Notes: generated from the letters alone by a model not told the origin. DNA of 64,000 nt from Actinomycetota bacterium (GCA_004563715.1 ML214227.1:15340-79339), one strand, 5' to 3'; shown: positions 9,572 through 19,300, counted from the first letter of the stretch. Numbers and translations are program-made.

Positions 9572-10327
9572 TCAGGCCGTTGCAGCCCTCGTCCTGCCCT
9601 GCTCGGTGATCCTTCTCACACCACCCAGGAGCACGATGCCGAACCCGACCTTGGCGAGGATGTCCAGCACGGCAAAGAGGAACACTTCTACACCGATGCT
9701 AAAGACGCCGATACCCTCCGTCCCGAAAAAGAAGACCACAGGGTAGATAAGCCACAACACCGTCAGTATGATCGCGAGCGGGAAGAAAAGGCTCGATTCC
9801 GCCGTTATGCCGCTGCGCGCGGCGCTCTGCAGCGGACCCCAGATCAGGTACAGCACCGCGGCGAAGAAGATGCAGCTTACGACAAACCAGAACCACTTGA
9901 AAGCCCCGGCCGTGGCTCCTGAAACCAGGCCGGTCAAGATCATGGCCACGTCGGCTACGATGAGGCTCAGCACGACTTGAGGGTTTCTGCCGATGCTACC
10001 CAACGCAACCCACGCGAGCGTCAAAAGCAGTAGCGGTGTGGTAATGGCCCAGTCTATATAGCGGGCGAAGTAGAAAATGCGGGTTTCGCCTGTGGGCTCC
10101 GTGATCAGCGCGATACCGCCGCCGGTCGCCATGACTATGTACATCATCGCCGCCCAGAGGGTTATCGCCGCACCCGCCATGTAGTGGTGGTAGTTGTGAG
10201 ATTGCCCAGTGCTGGCCCAGTACAGGAACAGGAGGGTTGCGAGCGTCATGCCCCCGGTGGCGAACCACAACCAGAAGTTCGTGGCGCCCGTCACGATTTC
10301 GTTCACCTGCAATAAGGCTAATTGCAT
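9572..10327 (-). CDS. Microbial (type 1) rhodopsin
   Basis: Seven hydrophobic helices; helix C ARYIDWAITTPLLLLTLAW and helix G FAVLDILAKVGFGIVLL with the Schiff-base Lys. Confidence 0.96.
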   Translation of the reverse strand: MQLALLQVNEIVTGATNFWLWFATGGMTLATLLFLYWASTGQSHNYHHYMAGAAITLWAAMMYIVMATGGGIALITEPTGETRIFYFARYIDWAITTPLLLLTLAWVALGSIGRNPQVVLSLIVADVAMILTGLVSGATAGAFKWFWFVVSCIFFAAVLYLIWGPLQSAARSGITAESSLFFPLAIILTVLWLIYPVVFFFGTEGIGVFSIGVEVFLFAVLDILAKVGFGIVLLGGVRRITEQGRTRAATA

Positions 10328-10415
10328 ATTTGTTACCTACCTCCCTTTCGTCTCCTGCCGCTTTTGTAGTGCGCTCTTTTTACAGGACGTTTGGGGGATG
10401 TTTAAGTGAATCCGA

Positions 10416-10607
10416 CTACCGTCTGCCCTGTGCCCGGGCCCGGAGGTCTTCGAGGTCTACTTCGCCATCGAGGAACTTACCGATAAAGTACCCGATAATC
10501 CCGAGCAACACCGCGAGGGCGGTGGGACCCCAGCCAATTACCGTGACCAGGAATACCAGCAAAACGCCGATAACGGCCCCCCACTGCTTGTTGGTCCAGG
10601 TTGCCAT
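10416..10607 (-). CDS. Small integral membrane protein, DUF2273-like
   Basis: 63 aa; WGAVIGVLLVFLVTVIGWGPTALAVLLGIIGYFIGKFLDGEVDLEDLRARAQGRR; in Asp23 cluster. Confidence 0.75.
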   Translation of the reverse strand: MATWTNKQWGAVIGVLLVFLVTVIGWGPTALAVLLGIIGYFIGKFLDGEVDLEDLRARAQGRR

Positions 10608-10632
10608 CTCTCCCCTTTCTAGCTCTCAGCTC

Positions 10633-11196
10633 TTAGTTTTCTGTTCCCTGTACGGTGACTTCTATTTCTTTGTAAGACACGCTGTAGCGTTCGAGAGCGT
10701 TCTGGATGTTCTCCCGAGCGCGACTCGCAGTCTCGACGAAGTTGCCAGACCTGGGAACCTGTATCTTGCAGTGAACGTCGTAGGCCCGGCCCTCCGAGCC
10801 CAGGCTGACGTTGGGAGAAACCGCTCCCGCCTCTCGCGCCGCGCCTTCCACGAGGCTTTTTACGGCGGAGCTCTTGATGACGGTCTCCTGTCCAGGGTTT
10901 TCTTCTACCACGGTGTCCCGGGCTATCCGGCGCCCGAAAGACAGCTCGCGGAGCAGCAGAATCAGGGCCAGCAGCGCAACCAGCACGCTGACCACCAGGA
11001 TTATGGTTCGTGTCTGCTGGTCGAAGTCCGAGGCTTCCTGCAGGTTGCCCAGCGCCTCGAGGCCGTTCCGGTAGCCCGTGTACTGGTTTACGAGGTCTGC
11101 CGGGATAACCCCGAAGGCTATAAGCAGCATGGTTACCGGTACCGCTATCAGCAGCAGGGCGATTATGAGCATTACGAGACGGTTGAAAGCGTTCAA
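10633..11196 (-). CDS. AmaP-like alkaline-shock membrane anchor protein
   Basis: Two N-terminal TM helices and C-terminal Asp23-like domain; operon context. Confidence 0.7.
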   Translation of the reverse strand: MNAFNRLVMLIIALLLIAVPVTMLLIAFGVIPADLVNQYTGYRNGLEALGNLQEASDFDQQTRTIILVVSVLVALLALILLLRELSFGRRIARDTVVEENPGQETVIKSSAVKSLVEGAAREAGAVSPNVSLGSEGRAYDVHCKIQVPRSGNFVETASRARENIQNALERYSVSYKEIEVTVQGTEN

Positions 11197-11777
11197 TTTA
11201 CCCTGCTCCCTCCGCCGCTACGCGGGTCGGTCTCCGAAACCTTGACCTTGAGCCGGTTGACAGGTATGCCGGCCGTCCCCAGATACTCTCCTACCTGCTC
11301 GCTTATTCTCGAACGGGCGGCACGCAGGTCCTCCCCGCGCCGCACCCCGGCTTTTAGCTTGATCTTGGCACCGGGTCCCCGGCGGGCTTTTACGCGGGCC
11401 GACGAGTTGATAGCGTCTGGCGCCTGGTCTGCGGCGGCCAGAACCTGGTTTTTGACCGCGCTCCGGGTGGCATAGGCTCCTTTTTGTAGCTCCACGCGGC
11501 GAGGGGTAGGGGGCTTTAACTCCAGGATCAACAAGATCAGCCCCAACAAAGCTACGCCTACGAGTACGAGGAACGCGATCTCCGTCAAGGTGCCGTTCTC
11601 CACGTCGCTAACAACGCCCTGCGCGCCGTCGTAAACCTGGGAGAGCCCGAGCGTCTGCGGTAGTTCTGCCAGCCGGTAACCGGGCAGAAGGTCGAAGCTG
11701 TAGATAACCCCGAAGACGCCGAGTACAAAGAGCCCGGCGAGCAAGAGCACGACCACCACGCGGTTGAAGATCCTCAC
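11193..11777 (-). CDS. AmaP-like alkaline-shock membrane protein (second copy)
   Basis: Same architecture as 10633-11196; overlaps neighbours by 4 nt. Confidence 0.7.
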   Translation of the reverse strand: MRIFNRVVVVLLLAGLFVLGVFGVIYSFDLLPGYRLAELPQTLGLSQVYDGAQGVVSDVENGTLTEIAFLVLVGVALLGLILLILELKPPTPRRVELQKGAYATRSAVKNQVLAAADQAPDAINSSARVKARRGPGAKIKLKAGVRRGEDLRAARSRISEQVGEYLGTAGIPVNRLKVKVSETDPRSGGGSRVN

Positions 11778-12094
11778 GTGACCACCGCCTGCCCGGTCTC
11801 TGGTTCGTCGTTCATTTCGAGGTCTTCGACAACCACCGTGACTCCCCGGCTTCCTACTTTCGGAGACACCCGCTCCCTGATGTCCTGCGCCAACTCCGGT
11901 ATCGGTTTCGGCAGGGGGTAGGCTGCTACCACGTGGACCTGGACTTCTTCCGGAGTAACCACTACTCCGCTCACCTTCTCCCCAGGCCCGTAAGTGGCGG
12001 CTTCCACGAAACGTCCCACCCCGAGACGATGTACTCCTTCTGTGGCGAGGGCCGCTTCGGAAGCGGCCCTCGCGAGTTGTAGATCTTCAGCCAA
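11774..12094 (-). CDS. Asp23/Gls24-like protein, divergent
   Basis: Short Asp23-like protein, translationally coupled to the AmaP-like gene. Confidence 0.55.
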   Translation of the reverse strand: MAEDLQLARAASEAALATEGVHRLGVGRFVEAATYGPGEKVSGVVVTPEEVQVHVVAAYPLPKPIPELAQDIRERVSPKVGSRGVTVVVEDLEMNDEPETGQAVVT

Positions 12095-12142
12095 TCTATC
12101 TGCCTAGCTCTCGAACTGTAAGGATCTCGTCTCTGGAACCTT

Positions 12143-12592
12143 TTACTGGCCCTCTTCGAGCTGCTGCTGGTCCTGTTCCTCCTGCGGGAAGAAGATGTTG
12201 GAGACGGTTATGTTGACCTCGGTCACGCGGAGGCCGACGAGGTTCTCTATGCGGTTTATGACGTTGCGGCGAACCGCCTCGGAGAGCTGGGGTATGGACT
12301 TGCCGTACTCGCTGGTCATCGTAAGGTCCACGGCCGCTTCTTCCTCACCGACCTCTACGCTCACGCCGCGGGTCTGGCCGCCGGTGCTGCCACCGGTGAT
12401 GGACTCTATAAGGCCGCCCGCCGCCTGGGATGCGCCACCGCCCATGCGGATGCCCTCGACCTCCTGGGCGGCGATCCCGGCGATCTTGGCCACCACGCCG
12501 TCCTGAATGGTGGTGATGCCCCGCTCGGTCTTGAGCGGGCTGTTCTGCTGGCCGCCCTCACGGCTCCTCTGCTGGCCTCTTTGTTCGCTCAC
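12143..12592 (-). CDS. Asp23/Gls24 family envelope stress protein
   Basis: GITTIQDGVVAKIAGIAAQEVEGIRMGGG...VSVEVGEEEAAVDLTMTSEYGKSIPQLSEAVRRNVINRIENLVGLRVTEVNITVSNIFF. Confidence 0.93.
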   Translation of the reverse strand: MSEQRGQQRSREGGQQNSPLKTERGITTIQDGVVAKIAGIAAQEVEGIRMGGGASQAAGGLIESITGGSTGGQTRGVSVEVGEEEAAVDLTMTSEYGKSIPQLSEAVRRNVINRIENLVGLRVTEVNITVSNIFFPQEEQDQQQLEEGQ

Positions 12593-12646
12593 TTTCTCTC
12601 CTTTCGTTGCGCAAACTCGTTGCTGCTTCCGGCAAAGTGCATAACG

Positions 12647-12822
12647 TTACGCCGTTCGACGTGTGATGAATCGGTATACAGCCAACAGGATGATGGCCCC
12701 CAGGGTTGCAACCCACCCAGGAACGCCGGGATACACCCGCCCGGGTCCGGCATCACCCGTTTTGCTAGCGCGCCAGCGATGACGCCGACTACCAGCCAGG
12801 TAACGATGGCTGTTACACCTAT
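12647..12822 (-). pseudogene. GlsB/YeaQ/YmgE-like membrane protein, apparently degraded
   Basis: Frame 1 reads (ATA)IGVTAIVTWLVVGVIAGALAKRVMPDPGG, another frame reads GWVATLGAIILLAVYRFITRRTA; the two match opposite ends of one small family protein. Confidence 0.7.
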
Positions 12823-12975
12823 CTCGCCTCACCTCCCCCTATTAATCAACTTACCGGACAGTATCTGCGACGCTGCCGGCAAATATATAATAGGTTTCAC
12901 ACGTCGTGCCAGTGCGGGCCTTTTACCCGGCATACCGGGAACCTAAACTACGACGGTACACCAAGACCTCCGGTC

Positions 12976-14349
12976 TCAGGAGAGCAGCCCCTGAAGAGCC
13001 GGCCATATAAACGCCAGGGCGAAAAGCGCCGCCGTTACGTACATCAGGGGGTGGGCCTCAGCGGGCCTGCCCTTGGCGAGCTTTATCAACGCGTAGGAGA
13101 TAAAGCCGAACCCTATGCCGTAAGCGATGTTGAACGTCAACGGCAGGGTGAGGATCGTGAGAAACGCCGGTACGGCGTCGTCGACCCGATCCCAGGGTAT
13201 AAAACGGACGGTGGTTATCATCAGGTAGCCCACCACGATCAAAGCCGGCGCCGTGACGGGGGAGACGAAGATCTGCTGCCCCTGCTCCGGGCCGGGGATC
13301 GGCAAGGACTCACCGAAGACCGCTACCAGCGGCGCGAAAGGCAGCGCCAGCAGGAATAGGAGGCCGACCACCACGCTCGTGAGGCCCGTACGACCTCCCT
13401 CAGCGACCCCGGAACCGCTCTCTATGTAGCTCGTTACGGAGCTGGCTCCCATCGCCCCGCCGCCGATCGCTCCCAGAGAGTCCACCAGGAGAATGCGCTT
13501 CAACCGTGGCGGTCGTCCCTCCTCGTCGAGGAGCTTGCCTTCCTGGCCCACGGCTATAACCGTTCCCATCGTGTCGAAGAAGTCCGTCATGAAAAGGGCG
13601 AAGATCACGGGTATCAGCGAGATCTGCAGCACCTCCGGCACCGCTAGCACGCCGCCCCCGATGGTAGAGGTGTCGAAGCGGAAGTCTACTACGGAGTCCG
13701 GCAGTGGCACGATCCCGAAGACCATGCCGGATACCCCCGTGAGGACTATGCCGGCCAGGATGCCACCCCGGACCTGCCGGGCGACGAGGACCAGCGTGAG
13801 CACGAGCCCGGAGACGGCCAGCAATACCGGTCCCTGGGTAAGGTCTCCGAGGGCGAGGTACGTGTCCGGGTTCTGGACCACGATGCCACCGTTCTTCAGG
13901 CCGATAAACGCAATAAAGAGCCCGATACCGACGGCTATGGCGAACTTGAGGGACATGGGTATGGCGTTTAGCACCGCCTCGCGCAGGTTCGTGAGCACCA
14001 GCACCGTCACGAGCACGCCTTCTACCACCACGACCGCCATAGCCTGTTGCCAGGAGAGCCCGAGGCCGAGTATTAGGGTAAAAGCGACGATCGCGTTCAG
14101 GCCGAGCCCAGAGGCCAGCGCTACCGGGAAGTTCGCGAAGAGCCCCATCGCGATGCAGGCCGCCGCCGCGGCCACGCAGGTGGCGAAAAAGACGCCCGGG
14201 ATCGGTAGTCCCGTACCTTCGGTGCCGAGGATCGCGGGGTTGACGAAGACGATGTAGGCCATCGTCATAAACGTGGTGAGCCCGGCCAGGATCTCGGTTC
14301 GCGCGTTCGTGCCGCGTTCTGAGAACCTGAAGAAGCCGCCCAAGGTCAT
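12976..14349 (-). CDS. NCS2 family purine permease (AzgA/PbuG type)
   Basis: FFRFSERGTNARTEILAGLTTFMTMAYIVFVNPAIL and many TM segments. Confidence 0.95.
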   Translation of the reverse strand: MTLGGFFRFSERGTNARTEILAGLTTFMTMAYIVFVNPAILGTEGTGLPIPGVFFATCVAAAAACIAMGLFANFPVALASGLGLNAIVAFTLILGLGLSWQQAMAVVVVEGVLVTVLVLTNLREAVLNAIPMSLKFAIAVGIGLFIAFIGLKNGGIVVQNPDTYLALGDLTQGPVLLAVSGLVLTLVLVARQVRGGILAGIVLTGVSGMVFGIVPLPDSVVDFRFDTSTIGGGVLAVPEVLQISLIPVIFALFMTDFFDTMGTVIAVGQEGKLLDEEGRPPRLKRILLVDSLGAIGGGAMGASSVTSYIESGSGVAEGGRTGLTSVVVGLLFLLALPFAPLVAVFGESLPIPGPEQGQQIFVSPVTAPALIVVGYLMITTVRFIPWDRVDDAVPAFLTILTLPLTFNIAYGIGFGFISYALIKLAKGRPAEAHPLMYVTAALFALAFIWPALQGLLS

Positions 14350-14433
14350 CCCCCTCCGTCTTCGGGTGCCGGAACCGCGCCCTACGCGCCGGAGCTACTA
14401 TAGGCAACCCGTGGAGGGGTGTCTAGCGCGGCC

Positions 14434-15300
14434 TCAGAGCTCGGCGCGCTCGAAGCGGCGCAGGGCCAGGTAGATGAACAGTACGCTCCAGAGCGCGGTC
14501 GCGGGGATGGCGACTAGGCCGTGGGCGAGAACATGGCCCTGGGTCACCAAGTAGAACCCGGACTGAAAGAACAGCCACGGGAAAGCGGCCGTCAGCCAGG
14601 GCGCGTAGTTGGCGACCATGAACCCGGCGACCATGAACCCGAAGACGCAGCCGGCCAGGGAGCCGCGGCTCTCGAAGACGGTGCCGAGCAGCAGCGACAG
14701 CGAGAGGTAGAAGAGCAGCCCCAGAGCGAGAATGGCGACCCCCCCGAGAAATGCCAGCGGCGGCGGAGGCCGGGTCGAGATGGCCGTCAACAGGACGTAG
14801 AACACGACCGCCGGCAGGAGCAGCGTGACCGTGAGCAACCAGCGGAAGTGGACCGCGAGCTTGGCGAGAACGAACGCCTTGCGGGAGACGGGTTTGGAGA
14901 GGACCCAGGCGGCGGTGCCGAGCTGCTTCTCGCCGATAATCGCCCCCTGGGTCTTGGCGACCACGGCGATGACCGAGGCCACCGCCCCGAGCACGAAGAA
15001 CATCAGGGCCCCCGCGTCGTTTATGTCTTTGGGGGTGTAGGTAGGCTCCATCTCGCCCCGGATAAACGCTATAGCCGCAGAGATAAGCGCGACGATCAAC
15101 ATCCAGATCGCGCCGTGCGCCACGAGCGAGAAGCCCGTCGTCCACTCGCTGTTTTCTTTGCCAACCAGGTTCCGGAACCCACTGGCGGTCTCTGCTACTG
15201 GCTCGGGAGCTACCCGCGGCCGGGCATCGTCCGCCTCCGGGGCGGAGGCTTCATGTTCGGTTGCCCGTCCGGGCGTGCCTACGGAACTCCTAGACTTCAA
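14434..15300 (-). CDS. ABC-2 type transporter permease
   Basis: Six-TM hydrophobic pattern, overlaps the ABC ATPase gene. Confidence 0.82.
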   Translation of the reverse strand: MKSRSSVGTPGRATEHEASAPEADDARPRVAPEPVAETASGFRNLVGKENSEWTTGFSLVAHGAIWMLIVALISAAIAFIRGEMEPTYTPKDINDAGALMFFVLGAVASVIAVVAKTQGAIIGEKQLGTAAWVLSKPVSRKAFVLAKLAVHFRWLLTVTLLLPAVVFYVLLTAISTRPPPPLAFLGGVAILALGLLFYLSLSLLLGTVFESRGSLAGCVFGFMVAGFMVANYAPWLTAAFPWLFFQSGFYLVTQGHVLAHGLVAIPATALWSVLFIYLALRRFERAEL

Positions 15301-16321
15301 CTTCTTCGCCTTTCTCTACGAGGTCGAAGAACACCTCTTCGAGGCTCTGCTTTTTGCGTCCAAAGCCGAGGACCTTCGTGTCCTGGCTCTCCAGCACCAA
15401 CCGCAGGAGGTCTTCGGAGGCCGACTCGTCGGCGGTTCTTACCAGCCAGACCTTTTCGCCAGCCAGGTTTGAAGACTCCTCGAGCGAGGAAACCCAACTC
15501 TGCGACCGTACCCGCGTCCGGGTCTTCTCCAGGGCGTTCTCCGATCCGCCCTGCACCGTTAGCTCGTAGACGGGACCCCCTATCGTGAGCAGCTCGTTTA
15601 TCGGGGCCTGGGCCAGAAGGTGCCCGTCCCGGAGTATCGCCACCGAGTCCGAGACGCGCTGAACGTCGCTCAGGATGTGGGTGGAGTAGAAAATCGTCGT
15701 CTCCCGCTCGTCGCGGAGGCGCTCCATGATCTCCAGCACGTCGCGGCGGCCCATGGGGTCCAGAGAAGCGGCGGGCTCGTCCAGGATCAGCAACTCCGGG
15801 TCGTTGATCTGGGCCTGCGCGAGGCCCAGCCGCTGGCGTTCGCCCCCGGAGAAGCCCCGGATCTTGCGGTCCGCGCGATCCGAGAGGCCCACGAGGGCGA
15901 GGGAATCTTCGACACGCCGCTCGACGGCCGGCTCCGGACCGGAGTAGAAGAAACGCGCCGCGAAACGCAGCGTCTCGCGGGCCGTCATGTGCCCGTAGTA
16001 GCGCGGGTCCTGGGCCAGGTAGCCGACGCGGCGCCGGATCTCGAAATTCTCGGTCACTATGTCTTTGCCGAAGACCGTCCCAGAGCCGGCCGTCGGATGA
16101 ACGAGACCCAGAAGCAGCTTCATGGCCGTGGTCTTTCCTGCGCCGTTGGGGCCCAGAAAACCAAAGATAGAGTTTTCTTTTACCTCGAGGTCCAGGGCTT
16201 TTAGCGCGGCTACCCGTCCGTAGACCTTGGTGAGCCCGCTGGTCTCGATCACGGTCGAAGCGTCGCGTTCTCCGTTGAGCGTCGTTTCCGAAGCCGACGT
16301 GTCTCCTCTGTAAACCTTCAT
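15290..16321 (-). CDS. ABC transporter ATP-binding protein
   Basis: Walker A GPNGAGKTT, signature FSGGERQRLGLAQA, Walker B LLILDEPAASLDP. Confidence 0.96.
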   Translation of the reverse strand: MKVYRGDTSASETTLNGERDASTVIETSGLTKVYGRVAALKALDLEVKENSIFGFLGPNGAGKTTAMKLLLGLVHPTAGSGTVFGKDIVTENFEIRRRVGYLAQDPRYYGHMTARETLRFAARFFYSGPEPAVERRVEDSLALVGLSDRADRKIRGFSGGERQRLGLAQAQINDPELLILDEPAASLDPMGRRDVLEIMERLRDERETTIFYSTHILSDVQRVSDSVAILRDGHLLAQAPINELLTIGGPVYELTVQGGSENALEKTRTRVRSQSWVSSLEESSNLAGEKVWLVRTADESASEDLLRLVLESQDTKVLGFGRKKQSLEEVFFDLVEKGEEVEV

Positions 16322-16394
16322 GGCTCGGGCAAGATTATACCGGCGACCGCACTTTTCTGGCCGTGAACTCGTTCCTGCAAACCGAGGGAAAGCT

Positions 16395-17069
16395 CTAGAT
16401 AAAGGGCTTGTTCCGCTTCCAGACCAGCCAGAACAGGGAAAGGGCCCAGACCACGAGCACCGACGTATAAGCCGGAAAGAGGTTATTGTAAGTCTCCGGC
16501 GTGTCCCCCGTCTCGACGACCAAGACGCCCGCGTCCGTGGGGAAGTTCGCCCACTGCAGGCTCTCTACGGTGGTGTCCTGGAAGATAACCGTGCCGACGT
16601 TCGAGAGCTTGCCCTCCCAGACCTTTTCCCCGCCCCTGAAGTCCGGCAGTTGCTCCACCGTCTGTACCAGGAGGTTGTCGCCCGTCTCCTCCAAGCGTAC
16701 GTAGAAGTAGGAGACCAGGTAGCGTTGTGCAACGCCGATCCTCGACTCCTCCGTACCCAGGGTCTCGATGGTTATGTTCTCGCCGACGTCCGGCGTGCCG
16801 GTGATCCTGACGTAGTCGCCCAGTTGGACGCCCGCCGGCAGTTGCCCGTTGTTGACCTGATCGACGGAAAGCTCCTTCGGGCCTCCCTCCCGGCCGTAGG
16901 CGAACTGCTCGGCGATCATAGTCGCCCCAAAGGTGAGAACGATGACTATGAACAGGCGGAGCAGCAACCAGCGGTTGCGGTTCAGCCAGGCCCCGAGCCC
17001 CCGCTCCTCGTGCTGATACTCGATGAGCTCGTCTTGTTCCCGCAGCCGTTCTCTGTCACGAACATCCAC
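16395..17069 (-). CDS. Hypothetical membrane protein with two TM segments
   Basis: In-frame GTG at 17069 (VDVRDRERLREQDEL...); TM segments near both ends. Confidence 0.6.
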   Translation of the reverse strand: MDVRDRERLREQDELIEYQHEERGLGAWLNRNRWLLLRLFIVIVLTFGATMIAEQFAYGREGGPKELSVDQVNNGQLPAGVQLGDYVRITGTPDVGENITIETLGTEESRIGVAQRYLVSYFYVRLEETGDNLLVQTVEQLPDFRGGEKVWEGKLSNVGTVIFQDTTVESLQWANFPTDAGVLVVETGDTPETYNNLFPAYTSVLVVWALSLFWLVWKRNKPFI

Positions 17070-17261
17070 AAAGGTCAGTGTACCGGAAAACGGGCCGGAG
17101 AAGGGGTATGGTTTCACACCGGCGAGAGAATGTGAAAAAGATACCGTCGGCCTCGAAGAGGACTCTGGTATCTGTTGAAACAACAATGTATGCTGAGGGC
17201 CGATAGAAGACGCCGGTGGGCGACGGGTGTGCGGTTTCGAGCCCCTTGTGGAGGTAGTGGT

Positions 17262-17897
17262 TTGGCAGAAGACCGGGCGGTACCAGGGCAAAGCTCTGAG
17301 TACACCGTTATCGGGGTAATGGACGAAGGCCAGGAGGTCAACCAGGCCATCGTGGAGGTCCGCGAGCTTGGTGTCGGGCCGAACGATCTGGCGGTGGTGC
17401 TCAAACGCCAGTCTCCCGACGAACCGGAGCCTTTCCCAGAAGGGACCCGCTACATTGTGGTGCCAGACGATCGGCGGGGCCTAGAGGTGCCCATAGGGTT
17501 TGCCATAGCGTTCATTATCTTCGGCATATTCTTCGCTATCACGACCCCCGCCATCGGCGTCCCGACCCTGATAGTCTTCGCCTCGCTGGCGGCGATACTG
17601 TTCGCGGGGTCGCTCACGCGCGTGGGGGTCACGCCGATACTGACGGACATGGAAGCACCGCGGGAGGAGTCCGAAACCTGGAATGACCAGTTCGAGATGG
17701 GCAGGTTGCTGGTGTTCGTCAACACCCGCGACCGGCGGATGCTGCGGCCGATCCGCGAGGCGCTGCAGCGCGGCGGCGCCAACTACTACATAATCGACCG
17801 CCGGTTGGAGCCCCGGGCCATACACCAGGCCATCCTATATAAGGCGGGGCAGAGGGTTGGTGGAGAGTCCGTGCCGGATCGCGCCGGTAGCGCCTAG
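17262..17897 (+). CDS. Hypothetical membrane protein
   Basis: In-frame TTG at 17262 after GGAGGTAG; central hydrophobic pair VPIGFAIAFIIFGIFFAITTP...LIVFASLAAILFAGSL. Confidence 0.6.
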   Translation: MAEDRAVPGQSSEYTVIGVMDEGQEVNQAIVEVRELGVGPNDLAVVLKRQSPDEPEPFPEGTRYIVVPDDRRGLEVPIGFAIAFIIFGIFFAITTPAIGVPTLIVFASLAAILFAGSLTRVGVTPILTDMEAPREESETWNDQFEMGRLLVFVNTRDRRMLRPIREALQRGGANYYIIDRRLEPRAIHQAILYKAGQRVGGESVPDRAGSA

Positions 17898-17905
17898 AAG
17901 GGGTT

Positions 17906-19252
17906 TTGAGCGTGGGGACGATTAGTTTGACGGGGTTGAACCTGCTGGCCCAGATAGACCTTTCGGATGCTCTCGAAGCCGTGGGCGGCAACCGGTTCTT
18001 TACGGGCTTTACGATGATCGTGCACATATTCTGGGCAGAGCTTTTTGTAGGGTTCGCGCTGGCGGCGCCCGTTTTGCAGGCTTGGGGGGCCAGGACGGGC
18101 AGCCCCCGGATGGACCGCCTCGCCCATTCACTGACGCGCTTCAACGTGCTGACCTTTAGCGTCGGCGCGACGTTCGCGGTGCTTTTCCTGGTGTTGCTGG
18201 TGGGGCTGTACCCGCAGGTCACGGCTTCCCTCTTCACCCACTTCTTCTACTTTATAGTCATCGCGATGCTCTCGATGGGCCTCGCCCTGTGGGGGATGTA
18301 CACCTACTACTACAAGTGGGACCGCTACAGCGTCCTCTACAAGGGCCGGCACATAGCGTTCGGGTTCTCGATGGGCTTCTTTATCTGGATCTGGATGGTA
18401 ATCATGACCGGTATGGACACCTTTATGGTTACCGGAGGCGGGGCCGAAACCCTGCCCATAACCCAGGACAACATAGCGAGCTTCGGCGTGGCGCTTCAGG
18501 GGATCTTTAACCCGCTGTTTACCGAGATGGTCCTGCACCGTACCTTCGCCAACCTCTCCTGGCCGGCCTTTGCCCTGGCGGCGTGGGGCGCCTTTATGTA
18601 TATACGCGCCAAGACCCAGGCAGACAAATCTTTCTACGACTGGACCACCTCCGTCGGCCTTACCTGGGGCGTGGGCTTTCTCATGCTCCAGCCCATAGTC
18701 GGGTACGCGCTGGTCTACGCGCTCAAGGTCTCCCAGCCCGAGGATCCGGCCACGGCGGCTGCGGTGGGCGGGGCTTTCGAGCGGCTCACCCAGGGCGCGA
18801 CCTCGAACCTGCTGGTGATCAACCTGGTGCTGGTGGTGGCGTTGTTTATCCTCTCGAACGTGGCCATGTTTATCGGGGCCGAGCGCCATCCCGAGGGCGG
18901 CGGACGGGTGCCGATCCGCTTTTTCGCCCTGGTGGCTGCAGTGGCGGGCCTCTACTCTATATCGCCGCTCGCGAACTTCCCGTTTTTCCACATGCGGTAC
19001 GTCATGATGTTGATCATGATCCTGGCGACCCTGGGGGCTTTCGTAACCTACATGCGAGGCCGGCTGCGGTTCCGCTACGGCAGCCCGGGAACCAGCTACC
19101 GCGTCATCCTCATGACCCTGGCCGTCGTGGCGGCGGTCGTGGCGCTGAACATGGGCTTTATGAAATCTAACTCCCGAGTTCCTTTCACGGTATATAATCA
19201 GCCTGATTTCACGGTAGAGGGCCAGCCCCCGCCGGCGGGATTGGGGCGGTAA
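17906..19252 (+). CDS. Cytochrome bd-like subunit I (CydA superfamily), copy 1
   Basis: Multi-TM; helix-1 His in FTMIVHIFWAELFVGF, second His in EMVLHRTFANLSWPAFALAAWGA, helix FFHMRYVMMLIM. Confidence 0.8.
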   Translation: MSVGTISLTGLNLLAQIDLSDALEAVGGNRFFTGFTMIVHIFWAELFVGFALAAPVLQAWGARTGSPRMDRLAHSLTRFNVLTFSVGATFAVLFLVLLVGLYPQVTASLFTHFFYFIVIAMLSMGLALWGMYTYYYKWDRYSVLYKGRHIAFGFSMGFFIWIWMVIMTGMDTFMVTGGGAETLPITQDNIASFGVALQGIFNPLFTEMVLHRTFANLSWPAFALAAWGAFMYIRAKTQADKSFYDWTTSVGLTWGVGFLMLQPIVGYALVYALKVSQPEDPATAAAVGGAFERLTQGATSNLLVINLVLVVALFILSNVAMFIGAERHPEGGGRVPIRFFALVAAVAGLYSISPLANFPFFHMRYVMMLIMILATLGAFVTYMRGRLRFRYGSPGTSYRVILMTLAVVAAVVALNMGFMKSNSRVPFTVYNQPDFTVEGQPPPAGLGR

Positions 19253-19300
19253 CCACTATGATCGTCGAGGGTTCAGAGACCTTCTAGAAGGGTACGAAAG

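Noticed and set aside
10237-11475. 412-aa plus-strand ORF opposite the Asp23 operon
   Set aside because: Shadow ORF in high-GC DNA; the minus-strand frames encode recognisable families.
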